Numbered from the stretch's first letter, positions 1 through 6,747 are shown. The stretch is 12,929 nucleotides of DNA from VGRW01 sp031396695 (GCA_031396695.1 JANNLG010000155.1:1-12929), one strand, 5' to 3'. Notes: a model not told the origin generated them from the sequence alone. A program made the numbers and translations.

Positions 1-19
1 GAGAAAGCCCGGACCGGAA

Positions 20-36
20 CCTCGCACAGTGCGAGG
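20..36. repeat. Perfect inverted repeat, 8-base arms around one base
   Basis: Arms CCTCGCAC (20-27) and GTGCGAGG (29-36) are exact reverse complements around A28. Outside them, CCGGAACC (14-21) can also pair with GGTTTCCGG (42-50) in an alternative, slightly bulged stem. No T-run follows, so this is not a typical intrinsic terminator. It may be the end hairpin of an upstream transcript or a protein-binding site; neither is shown. Confidence 0.45.
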
Positions 37-234
37 GGAGGGGTTTCCGGCCCGGGCACTCCCATGCCCAAGGCACCGAGCCCCGGGCGCACCCTGGTTG
101 AGCAATCGATGTGCCAAACCGGACCTCGCACGCAGCTTCGCCCGCAGTCGGCGGTTTCTGCGTCGGAACGTCCGCGAGCGCGAACGCGCGTCACCTTCAC
201 GCTCACGCAAGCGACCTGTGTGCGATACGCAACA

Positions 235-255
235 GAGCGCCGTTTTGCGGCGCTC
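235..255. repeat. GC-rich stem-loop upstream of ACT-domain gene
   Basis: Arms GAGCGCCG (235-242) and CGGCGCTC (248-255) are exact reverse complements with a TTTTG loop. It lies upstream of the probable -10 element at 290, so it would not be in that transcript. It could act at the DNA level, or as a weak terminator for transcription entering from the left, although no T-run follows. Function unknown. Confidence 0.35.
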
Positions 256-289
256 GGCGACGGTGCGCGTCACCGGCCGCGCCGTGCCG

Positions 290-295
290 TACAAT
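290..295 (+). promoter_or_regulatory. Probable -10 element (TACAAT) for the ACT-domain gene
   Basis: TACAAT matches five of six bases of the sigma-70 -10 consensus in a very GC-rich setting. It would place the transcription start near 302, about 23 bases before the GTG at 325. No good -35 element is seen at 16 to 18 bases upstream, so the call rests on the -10 alone. Confidence 0.35.
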
Positions 296-324
296 CGCGG
301 CGAGTCGATCACGGGAGATTGCGC

Positions 325-861
325 GTGCGGAAGTGGTTCATCGTGTCTGCGGTCGGGCGCGATCGGCCGGGCATCGTCGCCGACCTCGCGCAGCTCGTGT
401 TCGACTGCGAGGCGAACCTCGAGGATTCGCGCATGACGCTGCTCGGCAACGAGTTCGCGGCGATCCTGTTGTGCTCCGGTCAGGTCGCCGATCTCGACGA
501 GCGGCTGGCGCGCGGCGCGCGCCGGCTCGAGTGGGAGAACCGGCTCACGGTGTTCATCCGCCCGCTCGAGGGCGAACCGCGGCCGGCGGTGCCCGCCCCC
601 GGCACGCGCTTGTACGCGATCGAGACGCAGGGCATGGATCGCGCGGGCATCGTCGCCGGCATCTGCCGCACGCTGGCCGACCATCACGTGAACATCGCCG
701 ACCTGCGCTCGAGCGCGCTGCCCTCGCCGTCGGGCGCGGCGCTGTACCGCATGAACGTGCTGGTGGAAGTGCCGGACTCGCTCGATCCCGCGCGACTCGC
801 GAAGGCGCTCGAAGAGCGCGGCGCGCAGCTCGGCGTCGATGTCTCGATCGCTCCCGCCTGA
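325..861 (+). CDS. Two-ACT-domain protein, glycine cleavage repressor (GcvR)-like
   Basis: The 178-residue protein is made of two ACT modules. The first (about residues 4-80) opens with RDRPGIVADLAQLVF. The second (about residues 95-175) contains DRAGIVAGICRTLADHHVNI, the usual ACT strand-turn-helix with its conserved Gly. This architecture and length match the GcvR-like family, cytoplasmic proteins thought to sense glycine or another amino acid and modulate a partner regulator. No DNA-binding domain is present, so any regulatory role would be indirect. I chose the GTG at 325 because a GGGAG (313-317) lies 7 bases upstream, a TACAAT -10 lies at 290, and the longer in-frame ATG at 64 would add an unstructured Arg-rich tail. 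The gene's 3' end overlaps the next gene by 23 bases, so the two are probably co-transcribed. The domain call is secure; the specific GcvR role and ligand are not. Confidence 0.85.
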   Translation: MRKWFIVSAVGRDRPGIVADLAQLVFDCEANLEDSRMTLLGNEFAAILLCSGQVADLDERLARGARRLEWENRLTVFIRPLEGEPRPAVPAPGTRLYAIETQGMDRAGIVAGICRTLADHHVNIADLRSSALPSPSGAALYRMNVLVEVPDSLDPARLAKALEERGAQLGVDVSIAPA

Positions 862-2164
862 CGGCGGGCGCGCGTCCGGCCGCGTCGTCGTCGTGGGCGC
901 GGGGCTCGCGGGTCTCGCGGCCGCGCACCGTCTGCGCGGATTCGGCTACGACGTCAACGTGCTCGAGGAGCGCGCGCAGGCGGGCGGCAAACACGCGAGC
1001 GGCACGCTCGGCGGCGTCGCGTGCGCGCCTTGGCCGGCGCTCCTGCCGCGCAGCGCGCGCGCATACACGGAGCTCGCGGCCGAGCTCGGCGTCTCGAGCT
1101 CGCTCGTGCGCGAGCCGCTCGCACGGCTCGGCTGGCTGCGCGACGCGCACGTCCACACGGGCGCAGCGACCCTGTACGGAGCCATGCGCTGGTCGCCGCT
1201 CGCGCCGCCGCGCCTGCGCCGGCTCGCGCAGCTCTCGAGCTGGCTCGGCGGCGAGATCGATCCAGAGGCGCCGGATCGTGCGACGCGGCTCGACGACCGC
1301 GGAGTCGCGGACTTCTGCCGCGTGTACCTGGGCCGGCGCGTGCTCGAACAGTTGGTCGCGCCCCTGTTTGCGACGCTGTTCGGTGTCGACGCCTCGAACA
1401 CGAGCCGCGAGCTGCTCTTCACTCTGCTCGACGCGCGCGCGGGCATCGCGCTCGAGCTCGTCTCGAACGCGGCCGCGCTGGTCGCCGCACTCGAGACCCG
1501 CGCGGACGCGAAGCGGCTCGGCGCGAGGGTCGCGGCGCTCGAGCCCGACGGCCGGGGCGTGAGGCTGGAGGGCGGCGAGATCGTCGCCGCCGATGCGGTC
1601 GTGCTCGCGGTCGGCGCGGCCGAGGCGATGCGGCTCCTACCCGAGCTCTCACCAGCGGCGCAGGCGGCCGCGGAGCAGCTTCGCTCGGGCTCCGCGCTCG
1701 TGCTGCTGCTCGCGACCGACGCGGGTCTGACGCTGCCGACGCGGGTGGTTACGGTGCCCGCGCGCGAGGGCGGCGAGCTCGCGGGTGTGATCGACTCGAC
1801 GCCGCCGGGCTCGCAGGGTCCGCGCGTGCTGCGGCTGGTCGCACGCCCGGGCCTGCACGCGCGCCACGGAGCGCGACCCGACGACGAGCTCGCGCACTTC
1901 CTGATCGAGTCCGCGAATCGAGTGCTGCCAGGGCTTTCCGGGCGGATCGACGCGCAGCGCCTGCAGCGCTTTCCGAGCGCGCTGCCCGGCTTCGAGGTCG
2001 GTCACTACCGCGCGCTCGCGCGCATCCGCGAAGATCTGCGTGCGCGCGCCGAGCAGCGCGTATTCCTGGCCGGCGACTGGCTCGCCGCTCCGCACCTCGA
2101 AGGCGAGCTCGCGTCGGGTCTGCGCGCGGCCGCGGATCTCTACGCGCTCAGTCCCCGAGCGTAG
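839..2164 (+). CDS. FAD-dependent oxidoreductase, protoporphyrinogen oxidase / amine oxidase-like
   Basis: The 441-residue protein has an N-terminal Rossmann FAD-binding motif, VVVVGAGLAGLAAAHRL (GxGxxG at residues 20-25). An acidic pair in VLEER follows for ribose binding, then the GG of QAGGKHASG. Near the C-terminus, VFLAGDWLAAP followed by EGELASGLRAAADL is the second FAD-contact motif of the flavin amine oxidase superfamily, which includes HemY-type protoporphyrinogen oxidases and phytoene desaturases. No signal peptide or transmembrane segment is evident. The ATG at 839 is the only start that keeps the whole nucleotide-binding motif; it has no clear Shine-Dalgarno and overlaps the ACT-domain gene by 23 bases, suggesting translational coupling. 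Its last 17 bases overlap the end of mutS2 on the other strand. The substrate cannot be assigned from sequence; a porphyrinogen oxidase role would need hem genes nearby, and none is visible. Confidence 0.85.
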   Translation: MSRSLPPDGGRASGRVVVVGAGLAGLAAAHRLRGFGYDVNVLEERAQAGGKHASGTLGGVACAPWPALLPRSARAYTELAAELGVSSSLVREPLARLGWLRDAHVHTGAATLYGAMRWSPLAPPRLRRLAQLSSWLGGEIDPEAPDRATRLDDRGVADFCRVYLGRRVLEQLVAPLFATLFGVDASNTSRELLFTLLDARAGIALELVSNAAALVAALETRADAKRLGARVAALEPDGRGVRLEGGEIVAADAVVLAVGAAEAMRLLPELSPAAQAAAEQLRSGSALVLLLATDAGLTLPTRVVTVPAREGGELAGVIDSTPPGSQGPRVLRLVARPGLHARHGARPDDELAHFLIESANRVLPGLSGRIDAQRLQRFPSALPGFEVGHYRALARIREDLRARAEQRVFLAGDWLAAPHLEGELASGLRAAADLYALSPRA

Positions 2165-4571
2165 CCACCGTCACGCCGTTCCCGCCCTCGCGCGGGTCGC
2201 CGGGCGCGAAGCTCTCGACACCCGGCATCAATCGCAGCCAGGCGCGGATCGCATCGCGCAGCGCGCCGGTGCCGTGCCCGTGGATGAACACCACACGTCC
2301 GCCACCGCGACCCAGCCCCCGTTGCAGCGCGGACTCGGCTCGCTCGATCGCCTCGTCGACACGCAGTCCGCGCAGATCGCAGTCGATCCGACTCGGCCCG
2401 TCCTCGTGCGCGCGCTCGACGCTGACGTGCGAGTGCGACAGGTTGCGCGGGGACGCGGCGGATTCGGCGAGTACGCGCGCGATGCGTGCGCCCGGCACGA
2501 CCGTGCGCGCGCCGCCCACGCGCACCGCCACGCGACCGCGGCGATCGGGCGCCTCGACCACGACCGCGGGCTCGCGGATGCCGCGGATCTCCACGCGCAT
2601 GCCCTTCGCGAGCTGCGCGAGCTCGACCGCCGCGCCCGGCTCTTGCTCCGGCTCGTCCGCGTGCTCGGCCTCGACCGACGCCGTGCGCTCGCGAATCCGA
2701 CCGAGCGCGGCTTGCGCGGCGTTGGCCGCGCGCCCGCGCGCGCGCTCGCCGTCCGCGTCGCCCTTCTGCAGGTCGTGCACCACGTGCGCGATCTCTGCGC
2801 GCGCGCGCGCGAACGCGCTCTCGAGATCCGCCTTCATGGCCGCCAGCGCCTGCTCGCGCGCACTGCGCAGCGCGGCCAGCCGCGTCTCGTACGCCGAGCG
2901 CACGGCTTCGCTCTCGGCGCGCATGCGCAGCGCTTCGAGCCGCTCCGACTCGAGCTCCTGGCGCAGCTCCGAGAGTCCACGCGTGAGCGCTTCCAGGCGC
3001 GAGTCCTCTCGGTCCATCAACTCGCGCGCGCGCTCGACGACCGGCTCCGCCAGTCCCATCCGCTGCGCGGCCCACATCGCGCCGCTCGAGCCCGGCTGGC
3101 CTTGATGGATCCGGAACGTGGGCAGGAGCGTCGCGAAGTCGAACTCGGCGCTCGCGTTCAGGAAGCGCGCGTCGCCGCCCGCGATCTCCTTCAAGCGGTT
3201 GAAGTGCGTGGTCGCGAGCACGAAGGCGCCCTTCGCGACCAGCGCTTCGAGGATCGCCTGCGCGAGCGCGGCGCCCTCGCCCGGCTCCGTGCCCTCGCCG
3301 ATCTCGTCCGCGATCACGAGCGTGAGCGCGTCCGCCTGCTCGACGATCGCGGCCAGGTTGGCCATGCGCGCCGAGAACGTCGAGAGCCCCGAGCGCAGAT
3401 CCTGCTCGTCGCCGATGTCGGCGAACACGGCGTCGAAGATCGGCACACGACTGCCGGGATCGCACGCGACGTGCAGCCCCGCGCGCACCGACAGCACCGC
3501 CAGCCCGACCGCCTTCGCAGCCACGGTCTTGCCGCCTGCGTTCGGACCGGAGATCACCAGGCAGCGCGCGCCTTTGCTGAGCTCGAGATCGTTCGGCACC
3601 ACGTCTTCGGGCTCGAGCCCGGCCTCGAGCAAGAGCAGCGGATGGCGCAGTCCGCGCAGCGCGAGCTCGGCGTCGCCGGACACGTCGGGCGCGACGGCCT
3701 GGCACTTGCGCGACAACCGCCCGCGCGCGAACGCGATGTCGAGCGCCTCGAGCGTGGCGCCCATGCCGTCGAGCTCGAGCTTGCGCGCGCGCACCTGCTC
3801 GCACAGCTCGCGCAGGAGTCGCTCGGCCTCGCGCGCGAGCTCGGTCTGCGCCAGGCGCAGGCGATTGCCGGTCTCGACCACTTCTTCCGGCTCAATGAAC
3901 ACCGTCGTTCCGCTCGATGAGACGTCGTGTACGATCCCTCGCACGCGCTGGCGCGCATCGACGCGAACGGGCAGAACCGGGCGGCTCTCGCGAAACGTGG
4001 AGTACGAGTCTTGGAGATGGGCCTGGACCTCGGGATCGCGCAGATGGCGCGCCATCTGACGCTCGACCTCGCCCTCGAGCTCGCGCACGCGGCGCCGCAG
4101 CCGGCGCAGCTCGGGGCTCGCGTCCTCGCGAATCTCGCCGGCGGGCGTGATCACCGCGGCGAGTGCGTGCTCGAGCGCGCGCAGGTCGGGCAGCGTGTCG
4201 GCCAGCGTCGCGAGCCTGGGCGCGCTGGTTGCGTGGCTCGCGAGCGAATCGCGCACGCGCCGCGAGGCTTCGAGCGTGGCCAGCAGCTTCGCGAGCTCGC
4301 CCGCGTGCAGCGTTCGTCCGCGCGCGAGCTCGTCGAGGTCGGCGCGCAGGTCGGCGACGCCGCCGAAGCCCGGCTCGCGCCCCTGATCCAGAAGCGAGCG
4401 CGCCTCGCTCGTCTCGGCCAGACGCTCGCGTACACTTCCGTGCGTCGCGGGGAAGACGCCCTCGCGCAGCCGCTCGGCGCCGCGCGCGCTGGCCGCCTGC
4501 GCGGCGAGGCACTCGAGCAGGCGCTGCCATTCGAGGCGCGCGAGCGTTGCGGGATCGCAGCGGAAGGTCAC
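2148..4571 (-). CDS. mutS2: MutS2 family ATPase/endonuclease
   Basis: The 807-residue protein is full length for MutS2, a homodimeric ATPase reported to act in suppressing recombination and, in Bacillus, in rescue of collided ribosomes; it is not a mismatch-repair MutS. In order it shows an N-terminal core and lever region (about 1-290), a Walker A GPNAGGKT (342-349), the STFSARM motif (398-404), a Walker B LVIADEIGEGT (418-428), a long charged helical segment (about 510-640), a KOW-like stretch (about 655-700) and a C-terminal Smr nuclease domain (about 727-807). The Smr domain carries DLRG (732-735) and HGHGTGALR (764-772). The start is GTG at 4571; the following residues align with the usual MutS2 N-terminus. 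No Shine-Dalgarno precedes it, and a TAGAAT -10 on this strand would start the RNA about 2 bases upstream, so the message may be nearly leaderless. It is convergent with the FAD oxidoreductase and divergent from murQ. Confidence 0.96.
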   Translation of the reverse strand: MTFRCDPATLARLEWQRLLECLAAQAASARGAERLREGVFPATHGSVRERLAETSEARSLLDQGREPGFGGVADLRADLDELARGRTLHAGELAKLLATLEASRRVRDSLASHATSAPRLATLADTLPDLRALEHALAAVITPAGEIREDASPELRRLRRRVRELEGEVERQMARHLRDPEVQAHLQDSYSTFRESRPVLPVRVDARQRVRGIVHDVSSSGTTVFIEPEEVVETGNRLRLAQTELAREAERLLRELCEQVRARKLELDGMGATLEALDIAFARGRLSRKCQAVAPDVSGDAELALRGLRHPLLLLEAGLEPEDVVPNDLELSKGARCLVISGPNAGGKTVAAKAVGLAVLSVRAGLHVACDPGSRVPIFDAVFADIGDEQDLRSGLSTFSARMANLAAIVEQADALTLVIADEIGEGTEPGEGAALAQAILEALVAKGAFVLATTHFNRLKEIAGGDARFLNASAEFDFATLLPTFRIHQGQPGSSGAMWAAQRMGLAEPVVERARELMDREDSRLEALTRGLSELRQELESERLEALRMRAESEAVRSAYETRLAALRSAREQALAAMKADLESAFARARAEIAHVVHDLQKGDADGERARGRAANAAQAALGRIRERTASVEAEHADEPEQEPGAAVELAQLAKGMRVEIRGIREPAVVVEAPDRRGRVAVRVGGARTVVPGARIARVLAESAASPRNLSHSHVSVERAHEDGPSRIDCDLRGLRVDEAIERAESALQRGLGRGGGRVVFIHGHGTGALRDAIRAWLRLMPGVESFAPGDPREGGNGVTVATLGD

Positions 4572-4579
4572 GGAGCGGG

Positions 4580-4585
4580 ATTCTA
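4580..4585 (-). promoter_or_regulatory. Probable mutS2 -10 element (TAGAAT)
   Basis: Read on the minus strand this is TAGAAT, five of six matches to the -10 consensus. It would place the transcription start at about 4573, two bases before the mutS2 GTG at 4571. It lies inside the 15-base gap to murQ. No strong -35 is seen; TTCGGG lies 19 bases upstream within murQ codons. Confidence 0.35.
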
Positions 4586-4586
4586 G

Positions 4587-5432
4587 ATGGCGGAAGCGAA
4601 GAAGCCCGAAGCGGGCGGACCGCTGACCGAGGCCGAGAATCCGCGCACGCGCGATCTCGACCGGCTACCGATCGGCGAGCTGGTCGCGCGCATCCTCGAC
4701 GAGGACGCGCGCGTGGCCGCCGCGGTGCGCGTCGCGCGGCCGGCGATCGAGCGCGCCTGCGAGGCGCTGGTCGCGACGCTCGAGGCGGGCGGACGCTGGA
4801 TCAACTTGGGCGCCGGCACGAGCGGCCGGATCGGGGCGCTGGACGCGGCCGAGATTCCGCCGACCTTCGGGCTCGAGCCCGATCGCGTGCAGTCGCTGGT
4901 CGCCGGCGGCGCGCCGGCGCTGGTCGGCGCGGTCGAGGGCGCGGAGGACGACGTCGGCGCCGCGGTGCGCGACCTGCGCAAGCTCGGCCTGACCCGCAAC
5001 GACGCGGTCGTCGCGCTGTCCGCGAGCGGCCGCACGCCCTACGCGCTGTCCGGACTCGAGCACGCGCGCAGCGTCGGCGCGCGCGCGATCGCGATCACCT
5101 GCGTGCCGGACTCGCCGCTCGCCGAGCGCGCCGAGATCGCGATCGTGGCCGTGGTCGGGCCCGAGGTGATCACCGGCTCGACCCGCATGAAGGGCGGGCT
5201 CGCCGAGAAGATGATCCTGCACACGCTCTCGACCGCCGTGATGGTGCGGCTCGGCCGCGTGCACGGGAACCTGATGACGGGCCTGCGCGCGGTGAACACG
5301 AAGCTGCAGGAGCGGGGCGTGCGCATCCTGTGCGAGCTCGCGCAGGTGTCGCCGGCCGAGGCCGAGCGCGCGCTCGACGCTGCGGGTGGCTCGGTCGAGA
5401 AAGCGCTCGAAGAGCTCTCTAGTAGAGGCTGA
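4587..5432 (+). CDS. murQ: N-acetylmuramic acid 6-phosphate etherase
   Basis: MurQ cleaves the lactyl ether of N-acetylmuramic acid 6-phosphate to give N-acetylglucosamine 6-phosphate and D-lactate, a cytoplasmic step of peptidoglycan recycling. The 281-residue protein is close to the usual length of about 300. It has the SIS-domain motif GAGTSGR (75-81), DAAEIPPTFG with Glu89, EGAED with Glu120, and the family signature GPEVITGSTRMKGG (191-204) followed by STAVM and HGNLM. Glu89 and Glu120 have the same 31-residue spacing as the two catalytic glutamates of the Escherichia coli enzyme (83 and 114, from memory). The start ATG at 4587 has GGAG at 4572-4575, 11 bases upstream; those same bases lie beside the mutS2 start. 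The C-terminus looks like a short UBA-like helical tail. No anmK or murP partner is in view, so the substrate source is unknown. Confidence 0.95.
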   Translation: MAEAKKPEAGGPLTEAENPRTRDLDRLPIGELVARILDEDARVAAAVRVARPAIERACEALVATLEAGGRWINLGAGTSGRIGALDAAEIPPTFGLEPDRVQSLVAGGAPALVGAVEGAEDDVGAAVRDLRKLGLTRNDAVVALSASGRTPYALSGLEHARSVGARAIAITCVPDSPLAERAEIAIVAVVGPEVITGSTRMKGGLAEKMILHTLSTAVMVRLGRVHGNLMTGLRAVNTKLQERGVRILCELAQVSPAEAERALDAAGGSVEKALEELSSRG

Positions 5433-5765
5433 TCACAGGCTGCCGGGCAGCGGCGGCGCGGCGTTGAACGTGTACGACGTGACCACGCCCTTCGCGTCGA
5501 AGCGGATCACCAGATCGCGCGTCTCGGTGGTGCCGAAAAGCTTGTAGCGGTAGTGCCCGTAGGTCCAGGTGCGCCGGCCGTCCTCGAGTCCCGTGCGCCA
5601 CGGCTCGCCGAACGTGCGGTGCACCTCGTCGCGCGTGGTGTGCCCGATCTGGAGCTGGCCGATCTCGTCGGTGGGGAACTCGCGTCCGACCGTGAGGCAC
5701 GCGGACAGCGCGAGCGCGCAGCCGGCGAGCACGAGGCCGCGCACGGCGTTTCGTGCGAAAGCCAT
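5433..5765 (-). CDS. Outer-membrane lipoprotein, BamE/SmpA/OmlA-like
   Basis: The 110-residue protein begins with a lipoprotein signal: a basic n-region (MAFARNAVR), a hydrophobic stretch, and a lipobox LSAC with Cys23. A second LAGC pattern at Cys16 is less likely because it would cut short the hydrophobic core. The mature part is SmpA/OmlA-like: QIGHTTRDEVHRTFGEP, then WTYGHYRYKLFGTTETRDLVIRF and GVVTSYTF, a small alpha-beta domain as in BamE. BamE is an accessory lipoprotein of the outer-membrane protein assembly machine, but many single-domain relatives have other unknown roles, so no symbol is given. The ATG at 5765 lies 5 bases after the stop of the upstream hypothetical gene and lacks a strong ribosome-binding site, so translation is probably coupled. 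The stop abuts the murQ stop with no gap. The lipoprotein call is firm; a true BamE role is uncertain. Confidence 0.85.
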   Translation of the reverse strand: MAFARNAVRGLVLAGCALALSACLTVGREFPTDEIGQLQIGHTTRDEVHRTFGEPWRTGLEDGRRTWTYGHYRYKLFGTTETRDLVIRFDAKGVVTSYTFNAAPPLPGSL

Positions 5766-5770
5766 GGCGC

Positions 5771-6139
5771 TCAGCTGATGATCTTCCGCATCGACGCGGC
5801 GTCGGGCACGACGATGCGCGACGCCTCGGAGCGCTGGATCTCGCGCGCCTCCTCGATCATCTCCTCGACCGCGCGGCCCACGGCTTCGGGGAACTTCGCG
5901 ATCGCCTCTTGCAGCGTCTTCGCGTCGATCAGGCACGAGACCGGCACCGGGCCGACCTGCGACATGAGCTGGGTCTGCGCGATCCAGCGCGGCTCGCGCG
6001 CCGGGTCGGGCTCGCCGGTCTGAGTGATCGGCACGAGGCGCTTCAGCGACGCGACCTTCAGGTCGGTGTAGCTCTCCTCGCGGTAAAGGTTGTTCGCGTC
6101 GACCGAAAGCTCTCCGACGACTCGTCGCGCATCGCTCAT
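5771..6139 (-). CDS. Conserved cytoplasmic protein of unknown function
   Basis: The 122-residue protein has no signal peptide or membrane segment. It begins with LSVDANNLYREESYTDLKVASLKRLVPIT, then a Pro-rich turn, then IAQTQLMSQVGPVPVSCLIDAKTLQEAIAKF, and ends in an acidic helix (AVGRAVEEMIEEAREIQRSEAS) and RIVVPDA. I recall similar short proteins in deltaproteobacterial genomes, annotated only as cytoplasmic or hypothetical, but cannot name a domain. The start is ATG at 6139. A GGAG (minus strand, opposite 6151-6154) sits 11 bases upstream and a closer one at 6142-6145 is probably too near. A weak -10 (TACACT on the minus strand, 6179-6174) lies further upstream. It is followed after 5 bases by the BamE-like lipoprotein, and it is divergent from the CarH/LitR-like operon, sharing the 146-base intergenic region that holds the degenerate operator copy. 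Confidence 0.8.
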   Translation of the reverse strand: MSDARRVVGELSVDANNLYREESYTDLKVASLKRLVPITQTGEPDPAREPRWIAQTQLMSQVGPVPVSCLIDAKTLQEAIAKFPEAVGRAVEEMIEEAREIQRSEASRIVVPDAASMRKIIS

Positions 6140-6225
6140 GGCTCCACCGGCTCCTCTCTCTGGGCGTCGACGGAGTGTACCGCGTCGCGCCCGCGGGACG
6201 AGCCGGGAAGCGGGCCGAGACCACA

Positions 6226-6246
6226 CGTCTAGAAAAAATCTGGCTA
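6226..6246. promoter_or_regulatory. Degenerate copy of the CarH/LitR-like candidate operator
   Basis: This 21-base stretch in the divergent intergenic region matches the perfect palindrome at 7658-7678 at 16 of 21 positions when aligned without gaps. The left arm GTCTAGA is intact; the right arm is broken (TCTGGCTA). It runs directly into TATGCT (6245-6250), a plausible -10 for the downstream two-gene operon. That -10 would place the start near 6257, about 29 bases before the ATG. The site lies where a -35/-10 spacer would be, although no good -35 is visible. Confidence 0.5.
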
Positions 6247-6250
6247 TGCT
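6245..6250 (+). promoter_or_regulatory. Probable -10 element (TATGCT) of the regulator operon
   Basis: TATGCT matches four of six consensus bases, including the key TA and final T, and stands out as an AT-rich island in GC-rich DNA. It overlaps the right edge of the candidate operator. No recognisable -35 lies 16 to 19 bases upstream, which would fit an activator-dependent or weak promoter. Confidence 0.35.
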
Positions 6251-6285
6251 GCGCTGCGAACCGGCGTGCGGCCGGGCGGGGAGCG

Positions 6286-6729
6286 ATGAAAACCAGCGGC
6301 CCGTGGGACCCGGAGAGGATCGAACGACACCTGGCGCAGAGCGTCGTGCCCGTGCGGCTCGGCTGCGCCGACGGGAAGGGCTGGCCCGTCGTCGTCTCGC
6401 TCTGGTACCTGTTCGAGGACGGGGCGCTGTGGTGCGCCACGCCGGCCCGCTCGCGGGTCGCCGAGTGGCTGGCGCGCGACCCGCGCTGCGCGTTCGAGGT
6501 CGCGCCCGAGTCTCCGCCGTACTTCGGCGTGCGCGGTCAGGGCAGGGCCACGCTGCTGCCCGCCGACGCTGCGAGCGTGCTTCGCCGGCTCGCGCTGCGC
6601 TACCTGGGCGGTGACTCGTCCGAGTTCGCGCGCTGGCTGCTGGCGCGCCGCGTCCCCGAAGTGGCGATCCGGATCGAGCCCGTGCGGATTACGAGCTGGG
6701 ACTTCAGCGCGCGCATGCGCCCTGCGTGA
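6286..6729 (+). CDS. Pyridoxamine 5'-phosphate oxidase-fold (split beta-barrel) protein
   Basis: The 147-residue protein looks like the PPOX / FMN-binding split-barrel superfamily. It has an N-terminal helix (DPERIERHLAQS), beta strands VPVRLGCADGKGWPVVVSLWYLFEDGALWCAT, then SRVAEWLARDPRCAFEVA, a strand pair YFGVRGQGRATLL, a helical insert, and a closing strand VAIRIEPVRITSWDFS. Members bind FMN, F420, heme or other flat cofactors; which one applies here cannot be read from sequence. The start is ATG at 6286, with GGGGAG (6278-6283) very close upstream; an upstream in-frame ATG at 6175 would add a poorly coding Arg-rich tail across the candidate operator and was rejected. It lies 18 bases before the CarH/LitR-like gene and is almost certainly co-transcribed with it. 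A link to flavin or cobalamin handling for the photosensor is possible but only inferred. Confidence 0.82.
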   Translation: MKTSGPWDPERIERHLAQSVVPVRLGCADGKGWPVVVSLWYLFEDGALWCATPARSRVAEWLARDPRCAFEVAPESPPYFGVRGQGRATLLPADAASVLRRLALRYLGGDSSEFARWLLARRVPEVAIRIEPVRITSWDFSARMRPA

Positions 6730-6747
6730 ACGGCCCGGAGGCGAAGC

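Larger units (their letters stand above)
1..324. other. Non-coding lead region, no gene called
   Basis: No convincing gene is visible here. Several frames stay open, but this is expected in such GC-rich DNA and none shows a recognisable protein. One forward frame (codons beginning at base 3) ends with TGA near base 102 and could be the tail of an upstream gene, but nothing identifies it. The region holds two GC-rich inverted repeats (20-36 and 235-255) and a probable -10 element (290-295) serving the ACT-domain gene. I looked for tmRNA, SRP RNA, RNase P and 6S signatures and recognised none. Confidence 0.5.

Noticed and set aside
1..324. Structured RNA gene (tmRNA, SRP RNA, RNase P or 6S RNA) in the left non-coding region
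   Set aside because: None of the conserved signature stretches of these RNAs could be found on either strand.
853..868. Hairpin CCCGCC-TGAC-GGCGGG over the stop codon of the ACT-domain gene, as terminator or coupling element
   Set aside because: A 6-base GC stem is common by chance at this composition, has no T-run, and lies inside the coding start of the next gene.
1021..3920. Long Arg/Ala/Ser-rich open frames (for example 1021-3105 and 2040-3920, plus strand) overlapping the FAD oxidoreductase and mutS2
   Set aside because: They are other-frame or antisense shadows created by high GC; they show no domains and have the low-complexity composition typical of such frames.
4582..4588. TCTAGAT at the murQ start as a third operator half-site
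   Set aside because: Only one arm is present, with no partner within the expected spacing, and the bases are better explained as part of the minus-strand TAGAAT -10 and the murQ start codon.
5433..6440. 335-codon minus-strand open frame covering the lipoprotein and beyond
   Set aside because: Only the last 110 codons form a sensible protein (the lipoprotein from ATG 5765); the rest is out of frame over the hypothetical gene and the intergenic region.
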